Source of the DNA: Coxiellaceae bacterium | Lineage (GTDB): Bacteria; Pseudomonadota; Gammaproteobacteria; Coxiellales; Coxiellaceae | Assembly (NCBI GenBank): GCA_014238325.1 | Contig: JABABH010000267.1 | Coordinates: 1-6,846 of the forward strand | Direction of reading: 5' to 3' | Length of the DNA stretch: 6,846 nt | In this document: positions 1 to 6,825 of the stretch, in pieces | Layout of the letters: each line of letters opens with the position of its first letter | Numbering within the stretch: the stretch's first letter is position 1 | The notes under the pieces: generated by a model | The model's database searches: none | The model's input: the letters and a program-made list of their open reading frames with translations, nothing else | Told to the model about the DNA's origin: nothing | Translations under genes and position numbers: made by a program

Positions 1-1031
1 AACAAATTTTTACTATTTCTTCCGAAACAGAAGCACGTGATGCTCATATCGACTCTGTCGAGCTCAATCAGCCGGTGCCTATCAGCATACAGCGCATGAG
101 ACTGTTGAAGGAATCAGCTATTTTAGGGGGAACCATGCTATTGATTGCCCCTCCCATCGTCAGTTTATTTCTACAAAACTATGAGATAGCTCAGTCCTTT
201 ATGCACATTGAGAATCCTTGGTGCAAAATGGCTGTCGCGACTAACCTAACGAGTGCTCAAGCCATTTCTACCCTGATCGTACCGATTATTCACCTTGAAG
301 CGCTGATGACTGGAAAAAGTAATGCGTTGATGCAAAGGGTGACACAAAGCCATTCCCCCATGAACAACACCTTCAGTAGTCGCGCAAAAAAAGCAGGATT
401 AACGCTTACCCTCGCGTTTTTCCACTTGGCTCCTCAAGCCTTCCTCTTTAACCTCACCCTAAACACAAAGGTCTTCTCCTCTACTTTTGTCATCACCAAC
501 GACATTTTATCCGCAGCTATAATCGCATTATTAGAGTCCACTGCCCACATCGATCACGTTGATTCTCACTGGAATATTTGGCAAAACTGGAAGCAACTTC
601 CTACCTGGAAACAAGTCGTGATGCTCGGTGTTGCCCTGACACATCCACTGCTCCATAACCTTTCAGAGGTACTGGCTATAGTATCGTACTCGAAGGATCC
701 AGAATATGGGACGCTCTTGAGTTCTACTTTGATAAGCTTCACTGCCCTCGCAATACTAGCGGAGTTACCAGCCAACATAAATGAAGGTATGGCGCACGGC
801 GGACAGGCTGCAGTAGCTTTCTTAGATCGAGTACGAGGTGACCACAACCATGGAGAATCACAAGATTTACTTCCTGACCGCCTTCCGATCAATGAGAATA
901 CAGATTACGGAACAGCCTCTAACCCCTCTGATGAGCAGCCAGGTAGATTTCAAAGACTTTTCAATCGTCTCTGTAATAGGGAAAATCAGGACCCCACGTC
1001 TTCAAGCGCCGACTATGGACCCACCGTCTAG
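1..1031 (+). CDS. Unrecognised multi-pass membrane protein, 5' end missing (partial)
   Basis: I do not recognise this protein. The frame is open from base 3 to the TAG at 1029-1031 (342 codons) with no upstream stop, so the gene most likely begins outside the window. Candidate internal starts are GTG at 75 and ATG at 96, and neither has a convincing ribosome binding site. Numbering from GTG 75, about six hydrophobic segments are visible, near residues 14-34, 55-77, 107-127, 135-155, 180-204 and 212-232. These are followed by a charged, polar tail of about 70 residues rich in Asn, Asp, Glu, Pro and Ser. The tail carries two DYG motifs, at 277-279 (in NTDYGTAS) and at 313-315 (in the final SADYGPTV). 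It is probably an inner-membrane protein. A protein delivered into host membranes is conceivable if the organism is intracellular, but that is speculation. It converges on pyrD with a 33-bp gap. Confidence 0.7.
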   Translation, partial: QIFTISSETEARDAHIDSVELNQPVPISIQRMRLLKESAILGGTMLLIAPPIVSLFLQNYEIAQSFMHIENPWCKMAVATNLTSAQAISTLIVPIIHLEALMTGKSNALMQRVTQSHSPMNNTFSSRAKKAGLTLTLAFFHLAPQAFLFNLTLNTKVFSSTFVITNDILSAAIIALLESTAHIDHVDSHWNIWQNWKQLPTWKQVVMLGVALTHPLLHNLSEVLAIVSYSKDPEYGTLLSSTLISFTALAILAELPANINEGMAHGGQAAVAFLDRVRGDHNHGESQDLLPDRLPINENTDYGTASNPSDEQPGRFQRLFNRLCNRENQDPTSSSADYGPTV

Positions 1032-1064
1032 GGGCTGCCGATAGATTCATTCAGTGGGCTCGCA

Positions 1065-2093
1065 CTATAAACCCAATCTAAGTTGATGGATCAGGTGTGG
1101 GCCCTTGTATATTAAGCCAGTATAAACCTGCACCAAAGAAGCGCCAACCGCTAACAAACGTTTTGCATCATCAAGGTTCATAATACCTCCCGTTGCAATG
1201 ATGCAGCTATCGGGTGCCTCTTCACGTAGCTGTTGAACAGACCGCAAAGTCAAAGGAAAAAGTGGGGCTCCGCTCAGCCCTCCGGATTGCTCAGCATCAC
1301 GATATCCAGCAACCCTCGTGCGCTGACAAGTCGTATTAACGGCAACAAAACCATCGATTTGATAGAGCAGTGCTGTTTTTATCACATTTTTTAAAGCATT
1401 CTGTGATAAGTCAGGAGATACTTTTAATACAATCGGTACTGATTTCTGATAATGATCCGATAATCGTTGCCGGGTTGCATGCAGTGTGGCTAATAAATCT
1501 TTCAAATAATGATCGGCATGCAAAGATCTCAAACCTGGCGTATTGGGTGAAGAAATATTAACCGTCACATAGTCAGCATACGGATAAACAGCTTCTAGAC
1601 AATATTGATAATCTGATGTCGCCTCAGAGAGTGGCGTACTGGCATTCTTGCCAATATTAACCCCAAGAATACCGGAGACGTGTCGAGCTTTAAGCTGCTG
1701 GACTAAATGAGCAACACCGTGATTATTGAACCCCAATTGATTAATTAAAGCATTCGCTTGAGTCAGACGAAATAAACGAGGCTTAGGGTTTCCTGGTTGA
1801 GGACGAGGCGTGACCGTCCCCAATTCAATAAATCCAAAACCCAGCCCAAATAAAGCATCGATATAATCACCATTTTTATCCAGCCCAGCTGCCAGCCCAA
1901 TACGGCTGGGAAAATTTAATCCTAAAAAGGATAGATTTTTTTGAGACCACTGCTGTCGAATGCGATGGACGCGTGAGGATGAATAGCACAGTTTGAGCCA
2001 ACCTAAAGTCAGTTGATGCGCATATTCAGGCGGTAATAAAAAAAGTAGAGGGCGACATAAATAACAATAAAAGTAAGAATGTAACCATAGCAT
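1065..2093 (-). CDS. pyrD: Dihydroorotate dehydrogenase (quinone), class 2
   Basis: PyrD oxidises dihydroorotate to orotate in pyrimidine synthesis, passing electrons through FMN to membrane quinones. From the ATG at 2093 the protein has 342 residues, about the length of E. coli PyrD. Visible features are a hydrophobic N-terminal segment (about 7-20, then PPEYAH) matching the membrane-associating helices of class 2 enzymes, GLAAGLDKNGDYIDA at 66-80, GTVTPRPQPGNPKPRLFR at 92-109, GFNNHG at 121-126, and the catalytic loop NISSPNTPGLR at 179-189. By alignment with E. coli Ser175 the catalytic base is Ser182. NTT at 253-255, GGLSG at 271-275, TGGI at 301-304 and VYTGLIYKGP at 323-332 are FMN and phosphate contacts. 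The frame extends to a TTG at 2135 (356 residues), but those 14 extra residues do not resemble the family and would leave only about a 14-nt leader after the predicted promoter. ATG 2093 is therefore preferred, although its ribosome binding site (TAGG) is weak. It is a single gene divergent from ivd. Confidence 0.95.
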   Translation of the reverse strand: MLWLHSYFYCYLCRPLLFLLPPEYAHQLTLGWLKLCYSSSRVHRIRQQWSQKNLSFLGLNFPSRIGLAAGLDKNGDYIDALFGLGFGFIELGTVTPRPQPGNPKPRLFRLTQANALINQLGFNNHGVAHLVQQLKARHVSGILGVNIGKNASTPLSEATSDYQYCLEAVYPYADYVTVNISSPNTPGLRSLHADHYLKDLLATLHATRQRLSDHYQKSVPIVLKVSPDLSQNALKNVIKTALLYQIDGFVAVNTTCQRTRVAGYRDAEQSGGLSGAPLFPLTLRSVQQLREEAPDSCIIATGGIMNLDDAKRLLAVGASLVQVYTGLIYKGPHLIHQLRLGL

Positions 2094-2155
2094 ATTAAGA
2101 GAGCCTAGGGTCGAGGAGACGGAAGGACTCAGCAACCAGCGTTACCGATCACGGC

Positions 2156-2184
2156 ATCTTATGCAAGATCCTCACCATCGTCAA
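2156..2184 (-). promoter_or_regulatory. Predicted sigma70 promoter of pyrD
   Basis: On the minus strand TTGACG (2184-2179) lies exactly 17 nt upstream of TAAGAT (2161-2156). This is a near-consensus -35 box and a fair -10 box. Transcription would begin near 2149, giving a leader of about 55 nt to the ATG at 2093. A short inverted repeat, ATCTT-ATGC-AAGAT (2156-2169), covers the -10 box, and its significance is unclear. Confidence 0.6.
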
Positions 2185-2230
2185 GCTATCCTCTGGCAGT
2201 CGATCAACCTGAATGCCTGCTTATGCTGAG

Positions 2231-2260
2231 CTTTCATCTCGCCTACAAAGTTAATATAAT
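2231..2260 (+). promoter_or_regulatory. Predicted promoter of the ivd-mccB operon
   Basis: A perfect TATAAT lies at 2255-2260 in the divergent intergenic region. The -35 region is poor: CTTTCA at 2231-2236 with an 18-nt spacer is the best match. A start near 2267 would give a leader of about 60 nt before ivd. A weak -35 with a consensus -10 would fit an activator-dependent or otherwise regulated promoter, but no clear operator was seen. Confidence 0.45.
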
Positions 2261-2308
2261 GCACGAACGAATACAACATACCGCAGCGATTTTATGACGA
2301 TCACATTC

Positions 2309-2314
2309 AGAGGA
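2309..2314 (+). promoter_or_regulatory. Ribosome binding site of ivd
   Basis: AGAGGA lies 11 nt before the ATG at 2326. The spacing is slightly long, but this is the only purine-rich match upstream, and it supports that start. Confidence 0.5.
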
Positions 2315-2325
2315 CTCGAGCCTAT

Positions 2326-3510
2326 ATGATTCATGGTCCCCATTTTCCATTACCTGATAGGCTGCGTGAATTTCGACAGCATGTTCACTGCTTCGCACAA
2401 AAGGAGATAGCGCCCTATGCCGCTGAAATCGATGCAGCTAATGCTTTTCCGTATGCCTTATGGTCTCAATTAGGCCGAGCTGATCTTTTAGGTCTCACCA
2501 TCGATTCATGCTATGGTGGCACAGCACAAGGCTATTGGGCACATGTCATTGCGATGGAGGAAATCAGTCGAGCTTCTGGCGCCGTTGGACTCAGCTACGC
2601 TGCTCACTCCAATCTTTGCCTACATCAAATTCATCACTTTGCTTGCCCCGAACAAAAAGATAAATTTCTACCTCCTCTCATACAAGGTAAGTATGTTGGG
2701 GCACTCGCCATGAGCGAGTCAGGAGCCGGTTCTGATGTCATGAGTATGCGCCTAACTGCCACGCCCCATGGCGAGGGTGATTATGTATTAGATGGACAAA
2801 AAATGTGGATCACGAATGCCCCTATGGCCGATGTGATTGTCGTCTATGCGAGAACAGTTGGCAAAGAAGGCTCCCCCATTACAGCATTTTTAGTGGAAAA
2901 AACCATGCCCGGATTCAGCGCTGCCCCAACACTTCATAAATTTGGTATGCGTGGCTCTGACACCAGTGCACTTAACTTCAACCGTGTGCTTATTCCTAAA
3001 GCCAATATATTAGGTCGCGTGGGCCAAGGCGCGTCCATTTTAAAAACAGGCTTGAATTACGAACGATTAATCTTATCTGCTGGCCCTGTTGGTATTATGC
3101 AGGCCTGCTTAGATGTGGTCATACCTTATATTCACGAGCGTCGCCAATTTGATAGGGCGATTGGTAGCTTTCAGCTGATCGCTGCCAAAGTCGCCGATAT
3201 GTATAATGCCTTGACGGCTAGTCGTGCTTATTTATATCTCCTCGCCAACAATGCAGATCAGGGCTGTCTATCACACAAAGATGCTGCAAGTATTTTCTTA
3301 TTAACAGCAGAACATGCTACCCAAGTCGCCCTACAAGCGATGCAATGTTTTGGTGGCAACGGATATATCGATGCATTCCCGTTGGGTCGATTTTTACGCG
3401 ATGCCAAACTCTACGAAATTGGTGGCGGCACGACAGAGATGCGTCGTATCACTATTGGCAAGGCCTTATTAAAAGAACATGAAAAGAATCTTATCGAAGC
3501 TGAATACTAA
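2326..3510 (+). CDS. ivd: Isovaleryl-CoA dehydrogenase (acyl-CoA dehydrogenase family)
   Basis: This FAD flavoenzyme oxidises isovaleryl-CoA to 3-methylcrotonyl-CoA in leucine breakdown and passes electrons to electron-transfer flavoprotein. The 394-residue length is normal. Order of features: helical N-terminal domain to about 120, with SRASGAVGLSYAAHSNLC at 81-98; FAD/substrate signature AMSESGAGSD at 128-137 (most relatives have Pro where Ser132 is); beta domain with KMWITN at 159-164 and FGMRGSDTS at 206-214; C-terminal helical domain with QCFGGNGY at 340-347 and RFLRDAKLYEIGGGTTE at 355-371. Subfamily evidence is strong. The catalytic base is Glu246 in LNYERLILSAGP, the position used by isovaleryl-CoA dehydrogenases (human Glu254). 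The site corresponding to Glu376 of medium-chain enzymes is Gly in YEIGGGTTE. It is the first gene of the ivd-mccB pair, in the liuA position of leucine/isovalerate clusters. Another short branched-chain acyl-CoA specificity is possible but less likely. Confidence 0.94.
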   Translation: MIHGPHFPLPDRLREFRQHVHCFAQKEIAPYAAEIDAANAFPYALWSQLGRADLLGLTIDSCYGGTAQGYWAHVIAMEEISRASGAVGLSYAAHSNLCLHQIHHFACPEQKDKFLPPLIQGKYVGALAMSESGAGSDVMSMRLTATPHGEGDYVLDGQKMWITNAPMADVIVVYARTVGKEGSPITAFLVEKTMPGFSAAPTLHKFGMRGSDTSALNFNRVLIPKANILGRVGQGASILKTGLNYERLILSAGPVGIMQACLDVVIPYIHERRQFDRAIGSFQLIAAKVADMYNALTASRAYLYLLANNADQGCLSHKDAASIFLLTAEHATQVALQAMQCFGGNGYIDAFPLGRFLRDAKLYEIGGGTTEMRRITIGKALLKEHEKNLIEAEY

Positions 3511-5062
3511 AAGCCCTGAGTTCCAAAAGAATAAAATTGCTATGGAAGCTCAACTGCATACCCTGACCACCCGACTGCGTGCGTCCCAAACAAGACCGTC
3601 ACCCTCTAAGAAATGGTCCGTGACAACACGTATTGAAACCTTATTAGACCCAGGTTCGCCATTTTTAGCCTTATCCCCGCTGGCAGGATATGAATTATAC
3701 GCAGACCCTTTGCCTGCAGGTGGCATTATCACAGGCATAGGCTTAGTCGCCGATACAGAATGTATCATCATCGCGAATGATCCCACTGTGAAAGCCGGAA
3801 CATATTATCCCATTACCGTTAAAAAACATCTACGCGCACAACAGATTGCTCTAGACAATCATCTCCCTTGTATTTATCTTGTCGATTCTGGCGGCGCCTA
3901 CCTGCCGATGCAAGCTGAAGTCTTTCCCGATGAACAACACTTTGGTGCTATTTTTTATAATCAAACCCAACTTTCTATAAAAAATATTCCACAGATTGCG
4001 ATTGTCATGGGATCCTGCACAGCAGGTGGAGCTTATGTACCCGCCATGTCTGACGAAGTGATTATGGTCAAAGACCAAGGTACGATTTTTCTAGGTGGAC
4101 CACCCTTAGTTAAAGCTGCAATTGGAGAAATTATAGATGCAGAAACCTTAGGAGGAGCCGATACACACTGTCGCCTTTCTGGTGTCTCTGATTATTATGC
4201 AGAAACAGAGGCACAGGCATTAGAAATGGCACGCCAGATCATCAGCCGATCTCCCCCTAAAAGCCGAGCTTTCCTAAAGCAACAACCTTATCATGAACCT
4301 GCCTATGAACCTCAAGAAATACTCGGCATCATCCCCACTGATCCTAAAAAGCCATATCCGACGTATGAAATAATTGCACGACTGGTTGATGACTCTCGAT
4401 TTGATGCTTTCAAAGCAAACTATGCTCAAACCCTCATTTGTGGTTTTGCTTATATCCACGGTTATCTTGTCGGCATCTTAGCCAATGATGGTATCTTATT
4501 CTCCGAGTCAGCACTAAAAGCCACGCATTTTATCGAATTATGTGCAAAACGAAAAATTCCCCTCGTTTTTTTACAAAATATCACAGGATTTATGGTGGGT
4601 CGTCAAGCGGAGCAACATGGCATTGCAAAACACGGCGCAAAAATGGTGCATGCTGTCGCCGCTGCACAAGTTCCTAAATTCAGCATCATCATGGGCAACA
4701 GCTACGGTGCGGGTAATTATGCCATGTGCGGACGTGCCTATCGTCCTCGTTTTTTGTTTATGTGGCCCAATGCACGGATTGGCATTATGGGTGGCGACCA
4801 GGCAGCACGAGTCTTATCGGATATTAAGCGCAAACAACACCATAAAAATCAGCAAGACTGGTCAGAGCAAGATGCTAACCTATTTCAAGAAAAAGTTCGG
4901 AGCTCTTATCATGCCCAAGCCAGCCCCTATTACGCGACAGCGCGCTTATGGGATGATGGTATTATCTCACCCATAGACAGCGCGCGTATTCTCGGGCTTT
5001 GTCTCGCCGCGGCATCCAAAGCACCTATATCTGAGACGCAGTTTGGCATTATGCGCATGTAA
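3479..5062 (+). CDS. mccB: Methylcrotonyl-CoA carboxylase, carboxyltransferase (beta) subunit
   Basis: This subunit transfers the carboxyl group from biotin, carried by the alpha subunit MccA, to 3-methylcrotonyl-CoA, forming 3-methylglutaconyl-CoA. It follows the Ivd step directly. The protein has 527 residues, against roughly 535 in the family. The N-terminal carboxyltransferase half has LLDPGSPFLALS at 55-66, GTYYPITVKKHLRAQQIAL at 107-125, YLVDSGGAYLP at 133-143 and the oxyanion-hole loop GSCTAGGAYVPAMSDE at 178-193. The C-terminal half has FLQNITGFMVG at 364-374, IAKHGAKMV at 382-390, GNSYGAGNYAMCGRAY at 406-421, MWPNARIGIMGG at 428-439 and ARLWDDGIISP at 488-498, and it ends QFGIMRM as MccB proteins do. 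The start at 3479 is supported by family-like ILSKLNTKSPEF near the N-terminus. It overlaps the end of ivd by 32 nt, which suggests translational coupling. Oddity: the usual basic stretch before LLDPG (RGKLL.RER type) is shortened and altered to SPSKKWSVTTRI (41-52). A geranyl-CoA carboxylase subunit is a less likely alternative. Confidence 0.94.
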   Translation: MKRILSKLNTKSPEFQKNKIAMEAQLHTLTTRLRASQTRPSPSKKWSVTTRIETLLDPGSPFLALSPLAGYELYADPLPAGGIITGIGLVADTECIIIANDPTVKAGTYYPITVKKHLRAQQIALDNHLPCIYLVDSGGAYLPMQAEVFPDEQHFGAIFYNQTQLSIKNIPQIAIVMGSCTAGGAYVPAMSDEVIMVKDQGTIFLGGPPLVKAAIGEIIDAETLGGADTHCRLSGVSDYYAETEAQALEMARQIISRSPPKSRAFLKQQPYHEPAYEPQEILGIIPTDPKKPYPTYEIIARLVDDSRFDAFKANYAQTLICGFAYIHGYLVGILANDGILFSESALKATHFIELCAKRKIPLVFLQNITGFMVGRQAEQHGIAKHGAKMVHAVAAAQVPKFSIIMGNSYGAGNYAMCGRAYRPRFLFMWPNARIGIMGGDQAARVLSDIKRKQHHKNQQDWSEQDANLFQEKVRSSYHAQASPYYATARLWDDGIISPIDSARILGLCLAAASKAPISETQFGIMRM

Positions 5063-5205
5063 CTCACTTGATAACCTTCATCAGGAATAGGGAAGATTTA
5101 TGCATCAATAAATCCACGAACTTTCGTTTATGTATTACACTTCCAAACCCTCCCAAAAAAGCCCGTGAGACAAGCAAGGATCTTGACAAATCTTCAAGTG
5201 ATAAA

Positions 5206-5243
5206 AAACTACCTATCCTAACCAGAATAGGAATAGGTAGTTT
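5206..5243. terminator. Hairpin terminator between convergent mccB and purC
   Basis: The left arm (5206-5220) pairs with the right arm (5228-5243) over 15 bp with a single bulged A and a 7-nt loop (ACCAGAA). Read on the minus strand the stem is followed by a run of six T (GTTTTTTAT), so it is a standard intrinsic terminator for bamC-purC about 95 nt past the purC stop. Read on the plus strand the following bases (TTTATCTATATTC) are only partly T-rich, so it may also stop ivd-mccB, less efficiently. The 274-bp gap 5063-5336 holds no credible gene. Confidence 0.75.
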
Positions 5244-5317
5244 ATCTATATTCTATTATCATAATTTATGGCTACTCTAATTTAGAAATGAATAAAATTA
5301 GTAGTGAGAAGCTTGTT

Positions 5318-5338
5318 TAAAAAGTAGTCGAGGCTACT
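5318..5338 (-). terminator. Possible weak terminator at the purC stop
   Basis: On the minus strand AGTAG (5338-5334) pairs with CTACT (5327-5323) across a 6-nt loop and runs into TTTTT. The stem is only 5 bp and includes part of the purC stop region, so it may be fortuitous. The stronger hairpin at 5206-5243 lies just beyond it. Confidence 0.25.
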
Positions 5339-6059
5339 AGACTAGGGCCACCCCTAGGCGACGCGCCACTTCTCTGTAGGATGATACCACATCCCCCATA
5401 TCATGGCGAAAACGATCTTTATCTAGGATATGCTCTGTTTGTTTATCCCAAATACGGCACGAGTCTGGTGTGATTTCATCTCCTAAGGTGATATGACCTT
5501 CTTTATCAAAGCCAAACTCATATTTTGCGTCTACTAAAATGAGTCCTGCTTCAAAGAAAAAGCCATATAATAAATCATTAATTTTTAACGATAAACGGCG
5601 CATGGCTTCAAGCTGTTTTTTCTCTGCCCATCCAAAGGTGATCGCATGGTCTTCATTGATAAAAGGATCATGTAGTTCATCATTTTTTAAAAATAATTCA
5701 TATAAAGGCGGATAAATAGGACGCCCTTGTTTCACGCCAAGGCGACGGCACAAACTACCAGCCACAACATTTCTAACGACACATTCTATAGGGATCATCG
5801 TTAATCGTTTGACAATTGAAGTCACGGGAGAATGCCATTGCTCAAAATGGGTTGGTATACCTGCGGCTTTAAGCCGCTCCATCAACCAGGCATTGATATG
5901 ATGATTAATAAGACCTTTATTCTCAAGTTTGGCATATTTAGCACCATCAAAGGCCGTCGTATCATCACGAAACTCAGCAATCAACAGTTCAGGATTCTCT
6001 GTGGCGTACATGGACTTTGCCTTGCCCGCATATAATAATTTCTTTTTGGTGAACATCAT
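5337..6059 (-). CDS. purC: Phosphoribosylaminoimidazole-succinocarboxamide synthase (SAICAR synthetase)
   Basis: This cytosolic enzyme joins aspartate to carboxyaminoimidazole ribonucleotide with ATP hydrolysis in de novo purine synthesis. The 240 residues match the usual single-domain bacterial length (E. coli has 237), and similarity runs end to end. Visible features are the nucleotide-loop segment LYAGKAKSMY at 9-18, FRDDTTAFDG at 30-39, SAICAR signature 1 IPIECVVRNVVAGSL at 89-103, PPLYELFLKNDELHDP at 117-132, signature 2 LVDAKYEFG at 175-183, LGDEITPDSCRIWD at 192-205, DKDRFR at 213-218 and the ending VARRLGV. Two ATG codons stand in tandem at the start (6059 and 6056). Neither has a ribosome binding site, but the bamC stop is only 8 nt upstream, so translation is probably coupled to bamC. 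Two TAG codons stand in tandem at the end (5337-5339, then 5334-5336). Confidence 0.97.
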   Translation of the reverse strand: MMFTKKKLLYAGKAKSMYATENPELLIAEFRDDTTAFDGAKYAKLENKGLINHHINAWLMERLKAAGIPTHFEQWHSPVTSIVKRLTMIPIECVVRNVVAGSLCRRLGVKQGRPIYPPLYELFLKNDELHDPFINEDHAITFGWAEKKQLEAMRRLSLKINDLLYGFFFEAGLILVDAKYEFGFDKEGHITLGDEITPDSCRIWDKQTEHILDKDRFRHDMGDVVSSYREVARRLGVALV

Positions 6060-6067
6060 GGGTTATT

Positions 6068-6706
6068 TTATCGCAGTTGGGATTTTATGGTAGTTAAGAT
6101 GCGTCTCTGTATCGCTAAAGGAATTGCATGACTGCCGCATTTATTATTTTTGCAAAGCATAACCGTAGTATAAGCACCGTAGGATTGTAAGTAAATTTCA
6201 TAAATCGGAGTCTGGGGCGTTAACTCGTCATCCGGATTTTTGATATCCAAAATATAATATGTATGGATACTGCGATCTTTATCCAATACCTGATAGCCCG
6301 TTTTCTCTAATGCTCTATCCATAGCCTTCCAGGTTGCTGATAGCCCTTTAGAAACTTGCAGTGACACAGGTCCATCCCCTACCGATGCCTGTAGCAAGGC
6401 AATGGAATGAGCTCCATGCCGAGTGGTCTGAGATCTCGATGCATCTGCCAATGCACTGGATTGTATTTTCTGCTGCATCAGACTACCCGGGGGCACTAAC
6501 GAAGGAGCAGGTAGCGCGTTACCAGATATATCTTCTACACGCTTTCCAACAGGATAATACGGATCCGTATCTTGAAGTTGCAATGCATGCGGCACTTTTA
6601 AATCAGGTAGCGTCTCGTAGTTCTTTTTGTTTTTCAAAGAAAAAGGTGAACAACTCATCAGTAATATAAAGGAAAATACTACAACAATAGAAACATAATA
6701 CCGCAT
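6068..6706 (-). CDS. bamC: BamC-like outer-membrane assembly lipoprotein (short form)
   Basis: BamC (NlpB) is an accessory lipoprotein of the BAM complex that inserts beta-barrel proteins into the outer membrane. The 212-residue product begins with a short basic stretch, a hydrophobic core (5-17) and a lipobox LMSC, so Cys19 should be lipidated. Ser20 at +2 (not Asp) predicts outer-membrane sorting. Residues about 28-75 are Pro-rich and extended (DLKVPHALQLQD, YYPVG, VPPGSL), resembling the long unstructured N-terminal arm of BamC that lies along BamD. Residues about 113-212 look like one helix-grip domain (SLQVSKGLSATWKAMDRALE, YEIYLQSYGAYTTVML, then a C-terminal helix). E. coli BamC has 344 residues and two such domains, so this protein appears to have only one. 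Cys185 and Cys190 could form a disulfide in the periplasm. Similarity is weak; the call rests on lipobox, arm, fold pattern and the bamC-purC order. dapA, the usual upstream neighbour, is not seen. Confidence 0.75.
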   Translation of the reverse strand: MRYYVSIVVVFSFILLMSCSPFSLKNKKNYETLPDLKVPHALQLQDTDPYYPVGKRVEDISGNALPAPSLVPPGSLMQQKIQSSALADASRSQTTRHGAHSIALLQASVGDGPVSLQVSKGLSATWKAMDRALEKTGYQVLDKDRSIHTYYILDIKNPDDELTPQTPIYEIYLQSYGAYTTVMLCKNNKCGSHAIPLAIQRRILTTIKSQLR

Positions 6707-6711
6707 CTTAA

Positions 6712-6717
6712 CTCCTC
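6712..6717 (-). promoter_or_regulatory. Strong ribosome binding site of bamC
   Basis: GAGGAG on the minus strand is 5 nt before the ATG at 6706. This is close to ideal and fixes the bamC start. It is far stronger than any site before purC, which supports purC translation being coupled to bamC. Confidence 0.8.
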
Positions 6718-6796
6718 AATTCATAGCCTGTTCTGGTCATGTCCTCATCCATACACTTATGTCACAACTATCTCGCCATGGATCATGATGGATACT

Positions 6797-6825
6797 ATTA
6801 TACTCATCCCACTTCAAGATGCGAA
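6797..6825 (-). promoter_or_regulatory. Predicted sigma70 promoter of bamC-purC
   Basis: On the minus strand a perfect TATAAT (6802-6797) is preceded at 17 nt by TTCGCA (6825-6820), which matches the -35 consensus at four of six positions. Initiation near 6790 would give a leader of about 85 nt. The promoter lets bamC-purC be transcribed independently of anything further upstream. Confidence 0.55.

Noticed and set aside
566..892. 108-codon minus-strand frame inside the membrane-protein gene
   Set aside because: Antisense shadow of a frame with coherent hydrophobic segments; its product is Ser/Arg/Cys-rich and has no recognisable features.
838..1044. 68-codon plus-strand frame overlapping the end of gene 1
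   Set aside because: Out-of-frame shadow with no ribosome binding site or family signal.
1032..1064. Terminator between gene 1 and pyrD
   Set aside because: Only a 3-bp GTG/CAC pairing is visible and there is no T-tract; not enough to call.
3850..4460. Minus-strand frames at 3851-4078 and 4274-4459 inside mccB
   Set aside because: Antisense shadows of conserved carboxyltransferase sequence with no recognisable product.
4542..4976. 144-codon plus-strand frame inside mccB
   Set aside because: Entirely within the highly conserved carboxyltransferase C-terminal domain; the real frame is unambiguous.
5068..5280. 70-codon open frame from TTG after mccB
   Set aside because: No ribosome binding site, low-complexity Lys/Ser/Asn-rich product with no family resemblance, and the frame reads through the terminator hairpin.
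5063..5336. Remnants of downstream leucine genes (hydratase, mccA) after mccB
   Set aside because: No motif of either family, including biotin-carboxylase or crotonase signatures, is visible in any frame of this gap.
6361..6669. 102-codon plus-strand frame opposite bamC
   Set aside because: Antisense to a lipoprotein gene with lipobox and strong ribosome binding site; no ribosome binding site or motif of its own.
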